From Sulfurovaceae bacterium (GTDB lineage: Bacteria; Campylobacterota; Campylobacteria; Campylobacterales; Sulfurovaceae): a DNA stretch of 10,809 nt. The DNA is taken from the NCBI GenBank assembly GCA_029933395.1, contig JAOZOG010000060.1:1-10809 (forward strand), written 5' to 3'. The notes beneath the pieces were generated by a model. That model ran no database searches. It was not told where the DNA came from and saw nothing but the letters and a program-made list of their open reading frames with translations. Within the stretch, counting starts at the first letter, position 1, and every line of letters starts with the position of its first letter. A program made the position numbers and the translations under genes. Positions 10,742 to 10,809 of this stretch are shown here, one piece after another.

Positions 10742-10809
10742 AACCGAGTTGGTTTGAGAGAGTGAATGTGAGTGATCTTTGACAACCAAATATAAGTAAA
10801 AATCAACGT
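10742..10809 (+). promoter_or_regulatory. rRNA leader with boxB-like hairpin and boxA
   Basis: AACC/GGTT (10742-10745 and 10751-10754) form a small boxB-like hairpin with a 5-base loop. TGATCTTTGACAA (10773-10785) matches the E. coli rrn boxA (TGCTCTTTAACAA) at 11 of 13 positions. The boxB-boxA order is that of rrn leaders, where NusB and NusE bind boxA RNA to prevent early termination. The rest of the leader is AT-rich. The mature 16S start is not reached. Confidence 0.75.

Noticed and set aside
10562..10789. Minus-strand 75-codon frame across the rRNA promoter
   Set aside because: It runs antisense through the -35/-10 boxes and boxA, and is an accident of AT-rich sequence.

Overview
The window looks like a chromosomal segment of a Campylobacterota (Epsilonproteobacteria) genome, possibly a Sulfurovum or Sulfurimonas relative. 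The reasons are a short threonyl-tRNA synthetase whose N-terminal TGS region is reduced, the style of the small antitoxin, -10 boxes without clear -35 boxes, and the mix of DoxX, MsrBA, BI-1 and YgjP-type genes. The organism call is inference. No tRNA, CRISPR array, prophage or transposase gene is visible.

Left end (1-1380): the C-terminal end of an unrecognised plus-strand protein converges on a minus-strand cluster. That cluster holds a PemK/MazF-type toxin, its small antitoxin and a DUF503 (YlxP-like) gene. A second, 5'-truncated copy of the DUF503 3' end lies just beyond the toxin, so the toxin-antitoxin module sits between two direct repeats of about 112 bp. The intact DUF503 gene is on one side and a 34-codon remnant on the other. 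This is the most unusual structure in the window.

Translation-factor locus (1420-6170, minus strand): thrS, infC, [dynamin-like GTPase], rpmI, rplT in transcription order. thrS and infC overlap by 4 nt. A 463-residue membrane-associated dynamin-family GTPase separates infC from rpmI-rplT. thrS, the GTPase and rpmI are each preceded by the same GGGTATAAT motif, so the block probably has several promoters. The infC-GTPase and rpmI-rplT gaps contain RNA hairpins.

Middle (6180-7640, plus strand): a DoxX-family membrane protein and a fused, exported methionine sulfoxide reductase B-A, which fits repair of oxidised protein methionines in the envelope.

A convergent intergenic region (7640-7815) holds a REP/BIME-like double hairpin and a 7-copy TACTACC heptamer repeat. 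It is followed by a tightly packed minus-strand operon read from 10419 to 7816: BI-1/YccA membrane protein, ThiD2-type thiamine protein, exported MORN/YwqK-like repeat protein, YgjP/DUF45 metallopeptidase and a small membrane zinc-ribbon protein. Several of these genes overlap or have their ribosome-binding site on the preceding stop codon.

Right end (10420-10809): an AT-rich divergent region carries a perfect-consensus promoter (TTGACA, 17 bp, TATAAT) on the plus strand. A boxB-like hairpin and a boxA-like antitermination sequence follow, marking the leader of a ribosomal RNA operon whose 16S gene begins beyond the window.
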